NCBI RefSeq assembly: GCF_001698125.1
Contig: NZ_CP013854.1
Span: 4,526,001 to 4,590,000, forward strand
DNA length: 64,000 nt
Source: Pseudonocardia sp. HH130630-07
GTDB lineage: Bacteria; Actinomycetota; Actinomycetes; Mycobacteriales; Pseudonocardiaceae
Direction of reading: 5' to 3'
Part shown: positions 34,076 to 42,759 of the stretch, one piece after another
Numbering within the stretch: position 1 is the first letter of the stretch
Layout of the letters: every line of letters starts with the position of its first letter
Program-made: the position numbers and the translations under genes
The notes under the pieces: generated by a model
Seen by the model: the letters and a program-made list of their open reading frames with translations, nothing else
What the model was told of the DNA's origin: nothing
Database searches by the model: none

Positions 34076-35146
34076 ATGAGCGTGACGGTGACCGACGACG
34101 ACCCGGACGGCGACTGGACGGAACCGGGGGTGTTCCGCAGCGCCCCCGGCGTCTACCGGATCCCGCTGCCGCTGCCGCAGGACGGCCTGCGCGCGGTGAA
34201 CGTCTACGCGATCGCCGACGCCGGCGGCTGGACCCTGGTGGACTCCGGCTGGGCCATCGACGAGGCGCGGGACCTGCTGGGGAAGGCGCTGGCCGCGCTC
34301 GGCTCCGGGTTCGGCGACGTCCGCCGGTTCCTCGTCACCCACGCCCACCGCGACCACTACACGCTCGCGTCGGTGCTGCGCCGGGAGTACGGCTCCCGGA
34401 TCCTGCTCGGGGCCGGGGAGAAGCCCAACATCGACATGGTGGTCTCCCCGGACCGGCCGGCCGGGGAGCCGGATCGCACCCGCCTGCTGCGCTGCGGCGC
34501 CGCCGGGCTCGTCGACGAGCTCGGGCGCCGGGGACCGTGGACGCCGCCGTCGCCGCAGGAGTGGGAGGCGCCCGACGAGTGGATCGCCGACCGCGCCGCG
34601 ATCGCGGTGGGCGACCAGGACGGGACCCGCACGCTCACCGCCGTCGAGACGCCGGGGCACACCCGCGGGCACCTCGTGTTCGCCGACGAGGCCGCCGGGC
34701 TGCTCTTCGCTGGGGACCACGTGCTGCCCCGGATCACGCCGTCGATCGGGCTGCAGCCGACGGTCGTCGCGAGCCCGCTGGGTCAGTTCCTCGACTCGCT
34801 GCGCCTGGTCCTGTCCCGGCCGGACGCCGATCTGCTGCCCGCGCACGGGCCGGTCGGGGGCCGGGTGCACGCCCGCGCCGCCGAGCTCGTCACCCACCAC
34901 GACGTCCGGCTGGCCCAGTGCCGCGACGCCGTCGTGGCGGGCGCCCCCACCGCGGACGCGGTGGCCCGGGAGCTGCGCTGGACCCGGCGCGAGTACCGGC
35001 TCGGGGAGATGACGCTGTTCAACCGGGTGCTGGCCGTGCTGGAGACCGGGGCGCATCTGGACGTCCTCGCCGACCGGGGTGACCTGGTCCGGTCCGAGGC
35101 CGTCGACCCGGCCACCGGTGCGACCCTCGCCACCTACACCGCCTGA
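34076..35146 (+). CDS. Metallo-beta-lactamase-fold hydrolase
   Basis: 356-aa MBL-fold enzyme. The metal motif HxHxDH is THAHRDH (about 89-95), with further ligands in TPGHTRGHL and FAGDHVL and a late histidine in LLPAHGPV. The C-terminal about 70 residues form a helical extension seen in LACTB2/glyoxalase II-like members. ATG 34076 is preceded by TAGGGT (about -12) and GGAGG, so a short leader. Activity could be a thioesterase, glyoxalase or nuclease; the sequence does not decide. Confidence 0.85.
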   Translation: MSVTVTDDDPDGDWTEPGVFRSAPGVYRIPLPLPQDGLRAVNVYAIADAGGWTLVDSGWAIDEARDLLGKALAALGSGFGDVRRFLVTHAHRDHYTLASVLRREYGSRILLGAGEKPNIDMVVSPDRPAGEPDRTRLLRCGAAGLVDELGRRGPWTPPSPQEWEAPDEWIADRAAIAVGDQDGTRTLTAVETPGHTRGHLVFADEAAGLLFAGDHVLPRITPSIGLQPTVVASPLGQFLDSLRLVLSRPDADLLPAHGPVGGRVHARAAELVTHHDVRLAQCRDAVVAGAPTADAVARELRWTRREYRLGEMTLFNRVLAVLETGAHLDVLADRGDLVRSEAVDPATGATLATYTA

Positions 35147-35376
35147 CCCGCGCGCCGGGCCGCGACACGCCGCCGGCGGTTCACCCGGTCGACGTGTCGG
35201 GGTGGCCGGTCGCGCAGGAATGCGGCAGAGTGGCAGCACCCGCTCCCCGTCCGTACCGGAGGTTCACCGGCACCACACGCAGCACATACGTACCGCGCGT
35301 CGCCACGCAGGCACTCGCAGTCGTCACCGAGGACGTAGGGGAAGACGATCCTCATCGACGACAGCGGAGGTTGGCA

Positions 35377-35868
35377 GTGAGCACACGCGGAGTGGTGTTC
35401 GTCCACTCGTCGCCGACTGCGGTCTGTCCGCACGTCGAGTGGGCGATCTCGGGCGTCCTCGGGGCGCGGGTCTCCCTGGAGTGGTCCGCGCAGCCGGTGG
35501 CGTCCGGGCAGATGCGGGCCGAGTGCTCGTGGAGCGGGCCCGCGGGCAGCGGCGGCGCGATCGCCGGTGCCCTGCGGGCGTGGTCCATGTTGCGCTTCGA
35601 GGTGACCGAGGAGCCGAGCCCCGGCATGGACGGCGAGCGGTTCATGCACGTGCCGGGCCTGGGCATGTGGTTCGGGCGGACCAGCGCCAACGGCGACGTC
35701 GTGATCCCGGAGGACCAGCTCCGCACGGTGATGGCGGAGACCGGCGGCACCGGGCTGTCCCGGCGGCTCGGCGAGCTGCTCGGCACCGCGTGGGACGACG
35801 AGCTGGAGTCCTTCCGGTTCGCCGGCGACGGTGCCGCCATCACGTTGCTGACCCACCGGGTCGGCTGA
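35377..35868 (+). CDS. DUF3145 protein
   Basis: 163-aa protein of the actinobacterial DUF3145 family, recognised by RGVVFVHSSPTAVCPHVEWA at the start and LRFEVTEEPSPGMDGERF in the middle. No catalytic site or membrane segment. GGAGG lies 6 nt before GTG 35377. The gene is linked to the FAS-II operon in many actinomycetes, as here (fabF ends 640 bp away), hinting at a role in fatty acid metabolism. Function is not established. Confidence 0.85.
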   Translation: MSTRGVVFVHSSPTAVCPHVEWAISGVLGARVSLEWSAQPVASGQMRAECSWSGPAGSGGAIAGALRAWSMLRFEVTEEPSPGMDGERFMHVPGLGMWFGRTSANGDVVIPEDQLRTVMAETGGTGLSRRLGELLGTAWDDELESFRFAGDGAAITLLTHRVG

Positions 35869-35914
35869 CCCCGGTCCCGCCCGGCACACTGGACGACGTG
35901 TGCAGGGGGGAACG

Positions 35915-36460
35915 ATGAGCATGCGGACGGCCGCGGTCGCCGCGGGTCTGGTCGTCGCGCTGGTCGCGGTCGGGGGGACCGCGTGGACCGCGAGCGGGGC
36001 CGCGCCGGGCGGGATACCGCCGTCGGCGGCACCGCCGTCGGTACCGGACGAGGGTGCGGGCAGCGGGATCGTGACGATCAGCGACGGGGCCGCGAGCCAT
36101 CCGGCGGCGCAGCTGGTCCTCGAACAGGTCCAGCGCTACTTCAACGCGGTCAACGGCCGCGACCACGAGACCTGGGCCCGGGTGGTCAGCCCGGAACGGG
36201 CAGAGCAGCAGCCCCGCGAGGTGTGGCTGGACGGCGTCGGCACGACGACCGACGGCACCATCCGGGTGGACCGGATCGACCCGGCCCCGGGCGGCGGCGT
36301 CGTCGCGCTGGTGCGGTTCGTGAGCGTGCAGAGCCCGGAGGACGGCCCGCCCGGCCTGCAGGTCGGGCGGATCTGCTGGCAGGCGACCTACCCGATGGCC
36401 GGGTCGCCGCCGCGGATCATGGTCGGGGACCCGGGCGGGGTGCTCGGCGCGCCCTGCTGA
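35915..36460 (+). CDS. Secreted or anchored hypothetical protein
   Basis: 181-aa protein with an N-terminal hydrophobic segment (about 3-25, AAVAAGLVVALVAVGG) that is either an uncleaved anchor or a signal peptide. A Pro/Ala linker follows (about 32-50). A C-terminal domain starting AAQLVLEQVQRYFNAVNGRDHETWARVV resembles NTF2-like folds of exported actinobacterial proteins. ATG 35915 is preceded by GGGGGG. Function unknown. Confidence 0.65.
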   Translation: MSMRTAAVAAGLVVALVAVGGTAWTASGAAPGGIPPSAAPPSVPDEGAGSGIVTISDGAASHPAAQLVLEQVQRYFNAVNGRDHETWARVVSPERAEQQPREVWLDGVGTTTDGTIRVDRIDPAPGGGVVALVRFVSVQSPEDGPPGLQVGRICWQATYPMAGSPPRIMVGDPGGVLGAPC

Positions 36461-36464
36461 ACGG

Positions 36465-36504
36465 CTCCGGCGGCGGCCACCGCACCGGGTGGCCGCCGCC
36501 GGAG
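36465..36504. terminator. Perfect 17-bp stem, bidirectional terminator between convergent genes
   Basis: CTCCGGCGGCGGCCACC pairs fully with GGTGGCCGCCGCCGGAG around the 6-nt loop GCACCG. It fills the 51-bp gap between the hypothetical gene (ends 36460) and fabF (ends 36512). Confidence 0.85.
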
Positions 36505-36511
36505 GACGCGC

Positions 36512-37759
36512 TCACGCCTTGCTGAACAGCAGCGAGACGTTGTGCCCGCCGAAGCCGAACGAGTTGTTCAGCGCCGCGTCGACCGTGGTCTTCCGCGGCT
36601 CGCCCGCGACGACGTCGAGCTCGACCTTCGGGTCCTTGTCGACGAGGTTGCGGGTCGCCGGGATGATGTCGTCGCGCACCGAGAGCAGCGTGATGATGCC
36701 CTCGACCGCGCCGGCACCGCCGACGAGATGCCCCAGTGCCGACTTCGGGGCGGTCAGCACCGGGTGGTCCCCGAGCGCCTTGCGCACGGCGACCGTCTCG
36801 CCGACGTCACCGACCACCGTGGAGGTGGCGTGGCAGTTGACGTGGCCGACGTCGGTCGGCTGCAGGCCCGCGCCCTCGATGGCCTTGCGCATCGCCCGGA
36901 CCTGCCCGGTGCCCTCCGGGTCCGGCCCGGTGATGTGGTGGGCGTCGGAGGTCATGCCGTAGCCGGCCACCCGGCCGTGCACCGTCGCGCCGCGGGCCCT
37001 CGCGAACTCCTCGCGCTCGAGCACCAGCACGCCGGCGCCCTCGCCGAGGACGAACCCGTCCCGGCCGGCGTCGAACGGCCGGGACGCGGCCGCCGGATCG
37101 TCGTTGCGGGTGGACAGCGTCCTGGCCTGCACGAACCCGGCCACGGTGATCGGCACGATGCACGACTCGGCCCCACCGGCCAGCACCACGTCGACCTCAC
37201 CGGCCGCGAGCAGCCGGCAGGCCCAGGCGATCGCCTCGGCCCCGGTGGCACAGGCCGACGCGGGGGAGTGCACCCCGCCCCTGGCCCGGTACTCCAGGCT
37301 GATCATCGCGGCCGGCCCGTTCGGCATGAGCATCGGCACGGTGAGCGGGGAGACCTTGCGCAGGCCGTGCTCCTCCAGCAGGTCGTCCTGGGCGAGCAGG
37401 GTCGGCGCACCGCCGATCCCGGCCCCCACGACGACCCCGAGCCGGTCGCCCTCGACGACGGCGCCGTCCTCGTCCGGGAGGGCGCCGAGCCCGGCGTGCG
37501 CCCACGCCTCCCGGGCCGCGATGACGGCGACCTGCTCGCACCGGTCCATCCGGCGGGCCTGCACGCGGGGCAGCACCTCGGACGGCTCGACCGCCAGCTG
37601 GGCGGAGATCTGCACCGGCAGGTCGAACCGCTCGGTCCACTCGGCCTGCGTGGCCCGGACGCCGGACTTGCCGGCGAGCAGGGCGTCCCAGGTCGAGGCT
37701 GCGTCCCCGCCGAGCGGGGTGGTGGCCCCGTAACCGGTGACGACCACTCCGTCGGTCAT
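36512..37759 (-). CDS. fabF: Beta-ketoacyl-[acyl-carrier-protein] synthase II (FabF/KasA type)
   Basis: 415-aa condensing enzyme that elongates acyl-ACP with malonyl-ACP. The Cys-His-His triad is visible: C170 in SPASACATGAEAI, His in NCHATST and His in ALGHLVGGAGAVEG. The C-terminal gatekeeper region NNSFGFGGHNVSL is normal. Last gene of the operon fabD-fabH-acpP-fabF; 73-bp gap after acpP. Start ATG 37759. Confidence 0.97.
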   Translation of the reverse strand: MTDGVVVTGYGATTPLGGDAASTWDALLAGKSGVRATQAEWTERFDLPVQISAQLAVEPSEVLPRVQARRMDRCEQVAVIAAREAWAHAGLGALPDEDGAVVEGDRLGVVVGAGIGGAPTLLAQDDLLEEHGLRKVSPLTVPMLMPNGPAAMISLEYRARGGVHSPASACATGAEAIAWACRLLAAGEVDVVLAGGAESCIVPITVAGFVQARTLSTRNDDPAAASRPFDAGRDGFVLGEGAGVLVLEREEFARARGATVHGRVAGYGMTSDAHHITGPDPEGTGQVRAMRKAIEGAGLQPTDVGHVNCHATSTVVGDVGETVAVRKALGDHPVLTAPKSALGHLVGGAGAVEGIITLLSVRDDIIPATRNLVDKDPKVELDVVAGEPRKTTVDAALNNSFGFGGHNVSLLFSKA

Positions 37760-37832
37760 GGTGTGTCCCCTTCCCCGGCGCAGGCGGTGACGGCGGCCGG
37801 GGCCCCCGGCACCGCGCTGCGGCCGGTGTCGA

Positions 37833-38075
37833 TCACTGGTGCTTGGAGATGAAGTCGACGGCGTCGCCGACGGTCTTCAGCTCGGCCAGCTGGTCGTCCG
37901 GGATCTTCGCGCCGAACTTGTCCTCGGCCTGCACGGCGATCTCCACCATCGACAGCGAGTCGATGTCCAGGTCGTCCACGAACGACTTCTCCGGGGTCAC
38001 CTCGGCGGTGTCGATGCCGGCGACCTCCTCGACGATCTCGGCCAGGCCGGACAGGATCTCGGCGTTGTCAGCCAC
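37833..38075 (-). CDS. acpP: Acyl carrier protein
   Basis: 80-aa four-helix acyl carrier protein. The 4'-phosphopantetheine attachment serine is S40 in DLDIDSLSMVEI. Highly acidic, as expected. AAGGAGA precedes ATG 38075. It sits between fabH and fabF in the FAS-II operon and carries the growing acyl chain for FabD, FabH and FabF. Confidence 0.98.
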   Translation of the reverse strand: MADNAEILSGLAEIVEEVAGIDTAEVTPEKSFVDDLDIDSLSMVEIAVQAEDKFGAKIPDDQLAELKTVGDAVDFISKHQ

Positions 38076-38124
38076 GATGGTTCTCCTTGCGCGGTGGATT
38101 GGTGTCAGGTGCCAGGTCGGTGTG

Positions 38125-39105
38125 TCAGGGACAGACCACGACCTGTCCGGCGTAGGACAGTCCTGCGCCGAAGCCTACGAGTAGCAGCACGTCGCCGGAC
38201 CGTACCCGGCCGGCCGTGCGCATGTGGTCCAGCGCCAGCGGGATCGACGCGGACGAGGTGTTGCCGGAGTGCACGATGTCGTCGGCGACGACCATGTCCT
38301 CCCGCGCGCCCTTGGCGCGCAGCTTCTTCGCGATCGCCTCGATGATCCGCAGGTTCGCCTGGTGCGGGATGAGGGCGTCGATGTCGGCCGGGGCCAGCCC
38401 GGCCCGGGCGATCGCGTCGAGGGCGACCGGGGCGATCGCGGTGGTGGCCCACCGGAAGACCGCCTGGCCCTCCTGGTGCAGCTTGTTGGTGCTCTCACCG
38501 AGGATGCGGATGGTGTCGGCGTGGTCGCCCGCGCTGCCCCAGCTGACCGGCCCGATGCCGACGGCGTCGTCGGTCGTCGCCGGTCCGATCAGGGCGGCTC
38601 CCGCGCCGTCGGCGAAGATGATGCAGGTCGAGCGGTCGTCCCAGTCGACCCAGTCGGACAGCTTCTCGGCGCCGATCACCAGCACGTGCGCCGCGCTGCC
38701 GGCCCGGACCATGTCCGCGGCGACGCCGAGGCCGTAGGAGAACCCGGCACAGGCGGCGTTGACGTCGAACGCGGCGACCCCGTTCGCGCCGAGCTCGGTG
38801 GCGACCTGGGCGGCGGCGTTCGGGATCGGGTTCGGCATGGTGCAGGTCGCGACGATGACGGCGTCGAGACCGGCCGGGTCGAACCCGGCGTCGGTGAGCG
38901 CCGCGCGCCCGGCCGCCACCGCCATGTCCGGCAGCGAGGTCTGCGCGTCGGCGACCCGGCGCTCGGCGATGCCGACCCGGGACCGGATCCACGCGTCGTC
39001 GGTCTCGACCCGCTTCTCCAGGTCGGCGTTGGTGACGACGTGCTCGGGCTGGGAGCTGCCGAGCCCCAGGATCCGGGCACCGAGGACGGGGTCGGCCAGT
39101 CGCAT
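38125..39105 (-). CDS. fabH: Beta-ketoacyl-[acyl-carrier-protein] synthase III (FabH)
   Basis: 326-aa initiation condensing enzyme joining an acyl-CoA primer to malonyl-ACP. The catalytic triad is C119 (VNAACAGFSYG), His in IPHQANLRI and Asn in HSGNTSSASIP. In actinomycetes FabH prefers branched or short primers from branched-chain amino acids; the bkd operon at 58 kb could supply them. ATG 39105 is 5 bp after the fabD stop, so tightly coupled. Confidence 0.97.
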   Translation of the reverse strand: MRLADPVLGARILGLGSSQPEHVVTNADLEKRVETDDAWIRSRVGIAERRVADAQTSLPDMAVAAGRAALTDAGFDPAGLDAVIVATCTMPNPIPNAAAQVATELGANGVAAFDVNAACAGFSYGLGVAADMVRAGSAAHVLVIGAEKLSDWVDWDDRSTCIIFADGAGAALIGPATTDDAVGIGPVSWGSAGDHADTIRILGESTNKLHQEGQAVFRWATTAIAPVALDAIARAGLAPADIDALIPHQANLRIIEAIAKKLRAKGAREDMVVADDIVHSGNTSSASIPLALDHMRTAGRVRSGDVLLLVGFGAGLSYAGQVVVCP

Positions 39106-39110
39106 GCGGG

Positions 39111-40034
39111 TCACTTCCCGTGTCCGGCGACGAGCTCGGCCGCCGCGTCGAGCTGTTCGGGGGTCTTGACGGCGCGGGTGGGCGTGCCCTTGATGGCCCG
39201 CTTCACCAGGCCGGTCAGCGTGGCGCCGGGCGGCAGCTCCAGGGCCGCGCCCACCCCGCGCCCGGCGAGGTCCTGCAGGCACAGGTCCCAGCGCACCGGG
39301 CGGGTGACCTGCGCGACCAGCCGGGACAGGACCTCGGTGCCGGAGGTGACGACGGTGCCGTCGGCGTTGGACAGCAGCGGCAGCACCGGATCGGCGACCC
39401 GGAGCGAGGACGCGTGCTCGGCCAGCGCGGCCCGGGCCGGCTCCATGTGCGCGGTGTGGAAGGCGCCCGCGACCGGGATCTCCCGGACCCGCGCGCCCTG
39501 CGGCGGCCCGGCGACCAGCTCGGCGATCGCGTCGGTCGACCCGGCCGCGACGATCTGACCGGCACCGTTGCGGTTGGCCGGGTCGAGCCCCAGCTCGGCG
39601 AGCCGGTCCAGCACGGTCTGCTCGTCGCCGCCGAGCACGGCGGCCATCGAGGTCGGGGTGACGGCGCAGGCGGCCGCCATCTCCCGGCCGCGCACCCCGG
39701 CGAGAGCGACGGCGTCGTCGTCGCTCAGGACCCCGGCGACGGCGGCGGCGGTGAGCTCGCCGATCGAGTGCCCGGCGACGACCGTGCCCTCGGTCAGCGG
39801 GGCGGCCTCGGTGAGCCGGCGGGCGGCGAGCAGGCCGAGCGCGACGATCAGCGGCTGGGTCACCGCGGTGTCGGTGATCTCCTCGGCCCCGGCGGTGGTG
39901 CCGAGGCGGACCAGGTCGAGCCCGACGGCGTCCGACCAGCCGGCGACGGTCTTCTCCGCGGCGGGGCCGGTCAGCCACGGCGCGAGCATGCCGGGGGTCT
40001 GGGCCCCCTGGCCAGGAGCGAGCAGGGCGATCAC
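39111..40034 (-). CDS. fabD: Malonyl-CoA:ACP transacylase FabD
   Basis: 307-aa acyltransferase loading malonyl groups on ACP. The nucleophile is S90 in AGHSIGELTAA; the N-terminal LLAPGQGAQTPGML oxyanion region and the GAFHTAHMEPA His motif are present. I set the start at GTG 40034 because the family N-terminus begins M(I/L)(A/V)LLAPGQG. GTG 40049 would add five residues. First gene of the operon; its 160-bp upstream region carries two dyads that are candidate FasR operators. Confidence 0.95.
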   Translation of the reverse strand: MIALLAPGQGAQTPGMLAPWLTGPAAEKTVAGWSDAVGLDLVRLGTTAGAEEITDTAVTQPLIVALGLLAARRLTEAAPLTEGTVVAGHSIGELTAAAVAGVLSDDDAVALAGVRGREMAAACAVTPTSMAAVLGGDEQTVLDRLAELGLDPANRNGAGQIVAAGSTDAIAELVAGPPQGARVREIPVAGAFHTAHMEPARAALAEHASSLRVADPVLPLLSNADGTVVTSGTEVLSRLVAQVTRPVRWDLCLQDLAGRGVGAALELPPGATLTGLVKRAIKGTPTRAVKTPEQLDAAAELVAGHGK

Positions 40035-40102
40035 CGGGACATCACACACCTCACGGGGTCGGCGACGGGATAGCGGTTACGACGAACTTCGACCCACGCA
40101 CC

Positions 40103-40119
40103 TTGGAGGAATCCTCCAA
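40103..40119. promoter_or_regulatory. Candidate FasR operator in the fabD promoter (8-bp dyad)
   Basis: TTGGAGGA-A-TCCTCCAA is a perfect dyad with 8-bp arms and a 1-nt centre, about 70 bp upstream of fabD. In Streptomyces FasR binds in the fabD promoter to activate the operon. Assignment is by position and symmetry. Confidence 0.5.
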
Positions 40120-40167
40120 CCGTGCGGTGTGACCGAGCCCTCGTTACCGGTCCGTACGGGACGGCGT

Positions 40168-40185
40168 TTGTAGGGTTCACGACAA
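40168..40185. promoter_or_regulatory. Second dyad upstream of fabD, alternative FasR site
   Basis: TTGTAG-N6-CGACAA has arms matching in 5 of 6 positions, about 135 bp upstream of fabD and just after the fasR stop. The TTGTxG...CxACAA form is an equally reasonable candidate for the activator site. Confidence 0.4.
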
Positions 40186-40196
40186 CGGGCATCTGA

Positions 40197-41423
40197 TCAC
40201 CGCTGCGTCGCCGGGACGACGGCGGGTCCGGCGTCGGCCCGGTCGATCCGGTCGGTGACGAGGGCGGCGCGCAGGACGAACGCGTGCCGCGGATCGGTCG
40301 GGGACAGCCCGCACAGCTCGGCGACCCGGCGCAGCCGGTACCGGACGGTGTTGGGGTGCACGAACAACGCGCGGGCGCAGCCCTCCAGGCTGGCCCCGCC
40401 CTCCAGGTAGGCGGCGAGGGTCCCCAGCAGCTCGCCGCCCGCGCCGTGCAGCGGGGCGAGGACGTCCTCGGCGAGCCGGCGGCGCGCGGCGGCGTCCCCG
40501 CACAGCGCGCGCTCGGGCAGCAGGTCCGCGGCGTCGACCGGGCGCGGCGGGTCGGGGTGCCCCGGTGCGGCGGCCAGCCCGGCGAGCGCCTCGGCGACCG
40601 CGGCACCCGTCCCGGCGAGGTCGGCGCTCGGCGGGCCCGCGACCACCGGGCCCGGCCCGAAGTGCTCGGCGACCTCGGCGAGCGCGTCCACCGGTTCCCG
40701 GGCGGACCGGCCGGACGGGTGCAGCAGGACGACCAGCCGTCGTCCCTGGACGCCGACCAGGACCTCCTGGCCGAGCCGGGCGGCCGACCGGCGCAGCTCC
40801 AGGACCAGCTGCGGGGACTCCGAGCCGGACCCGGGCGCGCTGCCGACCAGGCACGGGACCGGTGCCGCCGGGTCCCAGCCGAGCGCCGCGGCCCGGGAGT
40901 CGAGCGCGCCGTCGTCGTCGCCGCGCAGCACGGCGTCGACGACGAGGGACTCCAGCCGGGCGTCCCAGGCCCCGCGGGACTCGGCGGCCCCGGCGTAGAC
41001 GGTCGCGGCGGCGAACGCGATCTCCCGGCCGAACCGCAGCACGGCCTCGGTCAGCTCGTGCCGTTCGGTGGCGTCCACGGCGAGCGGGGGCAGGTGCTCC
41101 TCGAAGACGTCGGCGGCGATCCGCACCAGCTCGACGGTCTGGCGCAGGCTGATCCGGCGGGCCAGGTCCCGGGGAGCGATCCGGAACGCCTCCGCGGTGA
41201 GCGGGGTGGTGCGTTCCGGCTCGCGCAGCCAGGACACGAAGTTCGCCACCCCGGTCTGGGTGACCAGGGCGACCCCGGAGCGCTGGTCGGCGGGCAACCG
41301 GGCGAACCACGGACGGCGCCGCTCCATCTCCGCCAGGCACGCACCGGCCAGCGGTGCGGAGGCGAGTTCGAGGCGGCGCAGCGTCGAGTCCGCTACCGGG
41401 TGCCGGTGCACATGGGGCAGCAT
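40197..41423 (-). CDS. fasR: FasR-type (PucR/CdaR family) activator of fatty acid synthesis
   Basis: 408-aa regulator immediately upstream of fabD, as FasR in Streptomyces. The conserved core RGAWDARLESLVVDAVLRGD ... SRAAALGWD matches that family. The C-terminal PucR-type HTH is at about 345-400 (LFVHPNTVRYRLRRVAELCGL). FasR activates fabD-fabH-acpP-fabF and links membrane lipid supply to growth. Start ATG 41423 is only 9 bp from the divergent pirin start at 41433, so the promoters must lie inside or overlap each other's coding sequence. Confidence 0.92.
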   Translation of the reverse strand: MLPHVHRHPVADSTLRRLELASAPLAGACLAEMERRRPWFARLPADQRSGVALVTQTGVANFVSWLREPERTTPLTAEAFRIAPRDLARRISLRQTVELVRIAADVFEEHLPPLAVDATERHELTEAVLRFGREIAFAAATVYAGAAESRGAWDARLESLVVDAVLRGDDDGALDSRAAALGWDPAAPVPCLVGSAPGSGSESPQLVLELRRSAARLGQEVLVGVQGRRLVVLLHPSGRSAREPVDALAEVAEHFGPGPVVAGPPSADLAGTGAAVAEALAGLAAAPGHPDPPRPVDAADLLPERALCGDAAARRRLAEDVLAPLHGAGGELLGTLAAYLEGGASLEGCARALFVHPNTVRYRLRRVAELCGLSPTDPRHAFVLRAALVTDRIDRADAGPAVVPATQR

Positions 41424-41432
41424 GGCACGACG

Positions 41433-42191
41433 ATGTCCGACGACTCCGACAGCCACTCCCGTCCCGGCTCCCGGGTCACGGTGCAGCGGGCGCAGGACCG
41501 GTTCCGCACCGCGACCGGGTGGCTCGACTCCCGGCACAGCTTCTCCGCGGGCGCGCACTACGACCCCGCCAACACCCATTTCGGGCTGCTCCTGCTGCAC
41601 AACGAGGACCGGGTGTCGGCCGGGCTCGGCTACGACGAGCACCCGCACCGCGACACCGAGATCCTCACCTGGGTGCTGGAGGGGGAGCTGGAGCACCGCG
41701 ACTCCGGCAGCGGCCGGGTCGAGCGGGTCGGGCCGGGCACGGTGCAGCGCCTCGGTGCCGGGTCGGGCGTGCGGCACTCCGAGCACGCCACCGCGGCCGC
41801 CGGGGTGCGGTTCGTGCAGATGTGGGTGGTGCCCGACGCCCCGGGCGGAGCTCCCGAGTACGAGCTGCGGGACGCGCCGGCCGGACCCGGCGCGGTCGTC
41901 CTGGCGTCCGGGCTGGCCCGGCACCGGGACGAGCGGCTACTGCCGCTGCGGCAGTCCGACGCGGCGCTGACGATCGCGCGACTGGCACCGGGGGACACGA
42001 TCGATCTGCCCGCGGCCCCGTACGTGCACGCCTTCGCCGCCCGCGGCACGCTCGATGTCGAGGCGGCCCCCGGCCTGGACACCGGCGACGCCCTGCGCGT
42101 GGTCGGCGACGGCGGCCGCCGCTGCACCGCAGGCCCGCAGGGTGCGGAGATCCTCCTGTGGGAGATGCACACCGCCCTCGGCCGCACCTGA
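41433..42191 (+). CDS. Pirin-family bicupin protein
   Basis: 252-aa pirin-like bicupin. The N-terminal cupin has the metal-binding residues in GYDEHPHRDTEILTWVLEGE and a later HSEH (GVRHSEHA); the C-terminal cupin is shorter. Bacterial pirins such as YhhW can have quercetinase activity or modulate pyruvate dehydrogenase. The pyruvate dehydrogenase gene aceE is 600 bp downstream on the other strand, a suggestive but unproven link. Start ATG 41433. Confidence 0.88.
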   Translation: MSDDSDSHSRPGSRVTVQRAQDRFRTATGWLDSRHSFSAGAHYDPANTHFGLLLLHNEDRVSAGLGYDEHPHRDTEILTWVLEGELEHRDSGSGRVERVGPGTVQRLGAGSGVRHSEHATAAAGVRFVQMWVVPDAPGGAPEYELRDAPAGPGAVVLASGLARHRDERLLPLRQSDAALTIARLAPGDTIDLPAAPYVHAFAARGTLDVEAAPGLDTGDALRVVGDGGRRCTAGPQGAEILLWEMHTALGRT

Positions 42192-42215
42192 CCGCTCCTC
42201 GGCCCCTCGCCCTCG

Positions 42216-42283
42216 CCTCTTCGCACTCATGGAGCTTCAGCCTCGTATGGCGAGGCTGAAGCTCCATGAGTGCAACGAAGAGG
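42216..42283. terminator. Very long intergenic palindrome (23-bp perfect stem, extendable)
   Basis: The arm 42223-42245 (GCACTCATGGAGCTTCAGCC plus TCG) pairs perfectly with 42251-42273 around the loop TATGG. A further 7 bp pair after a 3-nt bulge (42216-42222 with 42277-42283). It lies between pirin (ends 42191) and cspA (ends 42299), so it can terminate both. Its lower GC and length are unlike the other terminators here, so a mobile palindromic repeat is an alternative. Confidence 0.8.
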
Positions 42284-42298
42284 ACCGGAGTGCAGCGC

Positions 42299-42502
42299 CT
42301 ACAGCGGGGTGACGCCGCTGGCCTGCGGGCCCTTCTGACCCTGCTCGATGTCGAACGCCACGCGCTGGCCCTCGTCGAGCGACTTGTAGCCGCTCGTCTG
42401 GATCGCCGAGTAGTGCACGAACACGTCCGCACCACCACCGTCGGGAGCGAGGAAGCCGTAGCCCTTCTCGCCGTTGAACCACTTGACGGTGCCCTCTGCC
42501 AT
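42299..42502 (-). CDS. cspA: Cold-shock domain protein
   Basis: 67-aa single OB-fold RNA/DNA chaperone of the CspA family. RNP1 is KGYGFLAPD and RNP2 is DVFVHYSAI; the start is MAEGTVKWFNGEKG. ATG 42502 follows GGGAGCAGGT. The frame is open far upstream, but only the last 67 codons are family-like. Monocistronic, between a long palindrome (3' side) and the aceE terminator (5' side). Confidence 0.95.
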   Translation of the reverse strand: MAEGTVKWFNGEKGYGFLAPDGGGADVFVHYSAIQTSGYKSLDEGQRVAFDIEQGQKGPQASGVTPL

Positions 42503-42701
42503 ACCTGCTCCCTCGCTCATCGGCCCGCGACACCTCGTCGGCGGGACCGCCGGCCAGCCGCGCACACGGTCCACGCGCTGGTCGCGACGGCGAGTCGCAC
42601 CGACGAGTGATCGCCACGGCCGCCGTCGACCGGAGCGTATCGTGATCTGCGCCGCTCGGGGAGGGTCGAAACCGAGGCGAGACATACCGAGACATGCCGG
42701 G

Positions 42702-42749
42702 ACGTGCCACGGCCCGCCGCCCCGGGCGGGACGGCGGGCCGTGGCACGT
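42702..42749 (-). terminator. aceE terminator, perfect 18-bp stem
   Basis: ACGTGCCACGGCCCGCCG (42702-42719) pairs perfectly with 42732-42749 around a 12-nt loop. On the minus strand it begins 10 nt after the aceE stop (42760). No U-tract. Confidence 0.82.
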
Positions 42750-42759
42750 ACGGGGTGGC

